Positions 62,313 through 64,000 of a stretch of 64,000 bases of DNA are shown in pieces. The translations under genes were made by a program, and so were the position numbers. Numbering within the stretch: the stretch's first letter is position 1; each line of letters begins with the position of its first letter. The notes below the pieces were generated by a model, which saw only the letters and a list, made by a program, of their open reading frames with translations, searched no databases and was not told the origin of the DNA. Source of the DNA: Fragilaria crotonensis (taxonomy: Eukaryota; Bacillariophyta; Fragilariophyceae; Fragilariales; Fragilariaceae); contig JAKSYS010000274.1 in the NCBI GenBank assembly GCA_022925895.1, positions 1 to 64,000 of the forward strand, given 5' to 3'.

Positions 62313-64000
62313 ATGGCCGATATTTTTCTCATTGTCGTAACCGTTGTGGTCTTTGTCCTTTTATTCATCAGTGCCTTCTATATACTGGTGTATTACCAAC
62401 ATCCGGATGATCGCAACGACGCGTATTTTCCCAAGGCTGTCGTTGTTTTGGGTCTCGTTATCAGTGGCGCCACCGTTCTGCTTCTCCCACTGGATGTTGC
62501 CAACAATGAAGGTTTCCCTGGTACGTAGATTCTGTACTAGGTTTCACGATGCGATGATGTTCGTACGGTTACTGGTCGTGTGCAATGTGCCATCGACCTT
62601 TGACCATTGGCGCATGAAGACACTGCACTAGGATGTCGTCCTTAGTCCACATCTCCAGATCTGACCTTGATGCAATGACTCTCTTCAGGTTGCGAGGGCT
62701 ATGCCACGGCCTTTTGCGGCGGCCTTAATATGGATCTCTTTTGGAGTATCTTTTTCTGGTTGATTCCGATTTGGGTCTTTTTCTTGATTCCTTTCTCGAC
62801 CTTTTATTACGAAGCCGACGATGGCATAGCCATGGCAGCGATGGTTGGGGTCGTTGCTCCGGCAAGATCGAAATCAAGGCTGACGCAAGCAATTTGCTCA
62901 ACGGCTATCGTTCTGCTCATCATGGCGCTGGTATTCTTGTTGACTTACCTATTCCTGTCGTACACCACTATTCCGGTGCAGGATTATACTGGGGCGACCG
63001 CCCAGCAAGCAAAGTCTACATATGGCGTCATTTTCAATACCACACCATCAACGCTCTCCAACGGCACTGTCCTTCCTTTTCAGACCAATCAACTGGCCGA
63101 TGTTGGCAGCAAGGATGCGGCGATGTTGAATCAAATGGCGAAGCCCGTTCCTCAGACAATGACTCTCCGCGTCGATCCCGCGACCTTTTACGCTGGTTTT
63201 ATGGCATGGATGGGTTGGTTCTTCTTCGCAGTCTTTGGAGGCATTGGCATATCGGCGCTCCCGCTCGATTTCATTCTTTCCTTTGTCAATAGACCAAAAC
63301 ATATGAATCCCGAGGAATTTGCTGAAGCCAAAGCGTCCATTCAAGCGCGCGTCAATGAAATGGTCGAAATTGGAGAGCAGTTGAAGCGTGAACGCGACGA
63401 ACAGGAGAAATTGAATGCCGGTGCGAAACGGAGCGTATTTAATGCCCAGCATCGCAAGGATGCCAAGACGCAACGCAATTGCATGCGAGAATTCAAAGCG
63501 GCTGTGTATTTGCTGGAGCAAGATGTCGCAGATTTTTCTGCCGCGTCGTCTGCCAACGAGAAATACAATCCGTTGCTTCCCTGGCTCTCATTGTTTATGG
63601 GCATTATATGTTCGTTTCTCTCGCTGTTCTGGATCATACATATTGGACTTTACATGCTTCCACCAAAACCCGTTGTACCTTTCCTGAACACCTACTTCCA
63701 ATGGTTTGATATTTGGTTTCCTCTTTTTGGAACATTGTCGGTCGCCATCTTTACAGTCTACTTGCTGATTTGTGCACTCAAGGGATGTTTCAAATTCGGA
63801 TTGCGCTTCGTTTGTATCGAGTAAGTACCTGGCTGATTTCGAGCCCGTGGCACAGCCAAGCATTTGGGACTCGTTGTACTCACTGTGCCCTTGTTTTACA
63901 TGTAACGCAGTCTCCACCCAATGATTGTTGGGAAGACTTATATGAGCTCTTTCATGTTCAACTTGGCCCTAGTCCTGCTATGCGCTCTACCAGTGGTTCA
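62313..64000 (+). CDS. LMBR1-type multi-pass membrane protein (3' end outside the window)
   Basis: Three exons are visible: 62313-62520, 62689-63820 and 63911 onward, with GT-AG introns of 168 and 90 bp. The splices rebuild EGFPG-CEGYATAFC and FVCIDLHPMIVGKTYMSSF. Start MADIFLIVVTVVVFVLLF is the first transmembrane helix. Further helices lie in VVVLGLVISGATVLLLPL, LFWSIFFWLIPIWVFFLIPF (followed by STFYYE, the family signature), the loop region, and near the end. A cytosolic Lys/Glu/Arg-rich coiled segment sits between helices 5 and 6. This layout and the closing HPM-GKTYMSSFMFN match the LMBR1/LMBD1 family (LMBD1 exports cobalamin from lysosomes; LIMR is a lipocalin receptor). The specific member is not decided. 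The gene runs off the window. Confidence 0.8.

Noticed and set aside
1-64000. tRNA or rRNA genes
   Set aside because: No cloverleaf with A/B-box sequence or conserved rRNA segment was seen on reading both strands.

Overview
The window looks like gene-plus-repeat DNA from a stramenopile alga, most likely a pennate diatom. The host genes have few, short GT-AG introns (70-460 bp). They are eukaryotic housekeeping genes (PDS5, phosphomevalonate kinase, BFR1, ribosomal protein eS30, an LMBR1-type membrane protein) mixed with families expanded in diatoms (STAND ATPase, cysteine-rich sulfotransferase, small TPR-like proteins). The mobile DNA includes a copia element of the type known from diatoms. 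The species assignment is inference. I found no tRNA, rRNA, CRISPR or prokaryotic operon.

Left part (1-32 kb), mostly genes: PDS5 (+, cut by the window start), a large STAND/AAA ATPase (-), a complete-looking tyrosine-recombinase retroelement (8.65-15.24 kb, -), a truncated copia fragment (15.6-17.1 kb), a truncated sulfotransferase paralogue and its full-length relative (-), an FAD monooxygenase (-), phosphomevalonate kinase (-), a secretory-type membrane protein (+) and a BFR1-like coiled-coil protein (-).

Middle part (32-50 kb), mostly repeats: a fold-back element made of TTACCCTTT-type repeats, a second inverted-repeat element, and a decayed copy of the STAND ATPase gene split by a second, different tyrosine-recombinase retroelement (35.54-41.91 kb). 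Then come hairpin MITEs, a 1-kb inverted-repeat element filled with a TGCTGAC satellite, and a PIF/Harbinger-type DNA transposon (44.96-49.02 kb). The last two sit inside one copy of a tandemly duplicated promoter-like segment whose other copy serves as the empty site.

Right part (50-64 kb): a TPR-like gene cut four codons before its ancestral stop by a fresh copia element (identical 371-bp LTRs, 5-bp target duplication), a decayed TPR copy, ribosomal protein eS30 (-), about 4 kb of GTAC-rich gene-poor DNA, and the start of an LMBR1-type multi-pass membrane protein (+, runs off the window).

Two points stand out. First, both tyrosine-recombinase retroelements share the split-direct-repeat design of PAT-like elements while having unrelated repeat sequences, and both lie at copies of the same ATPase gene. 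Second, four host genes contain seven reading-frame jumps, and every one can be reconciled by one base in a homopolymer. This is better explained by consensus errors (or very recent decay) than by seven independent gene features.
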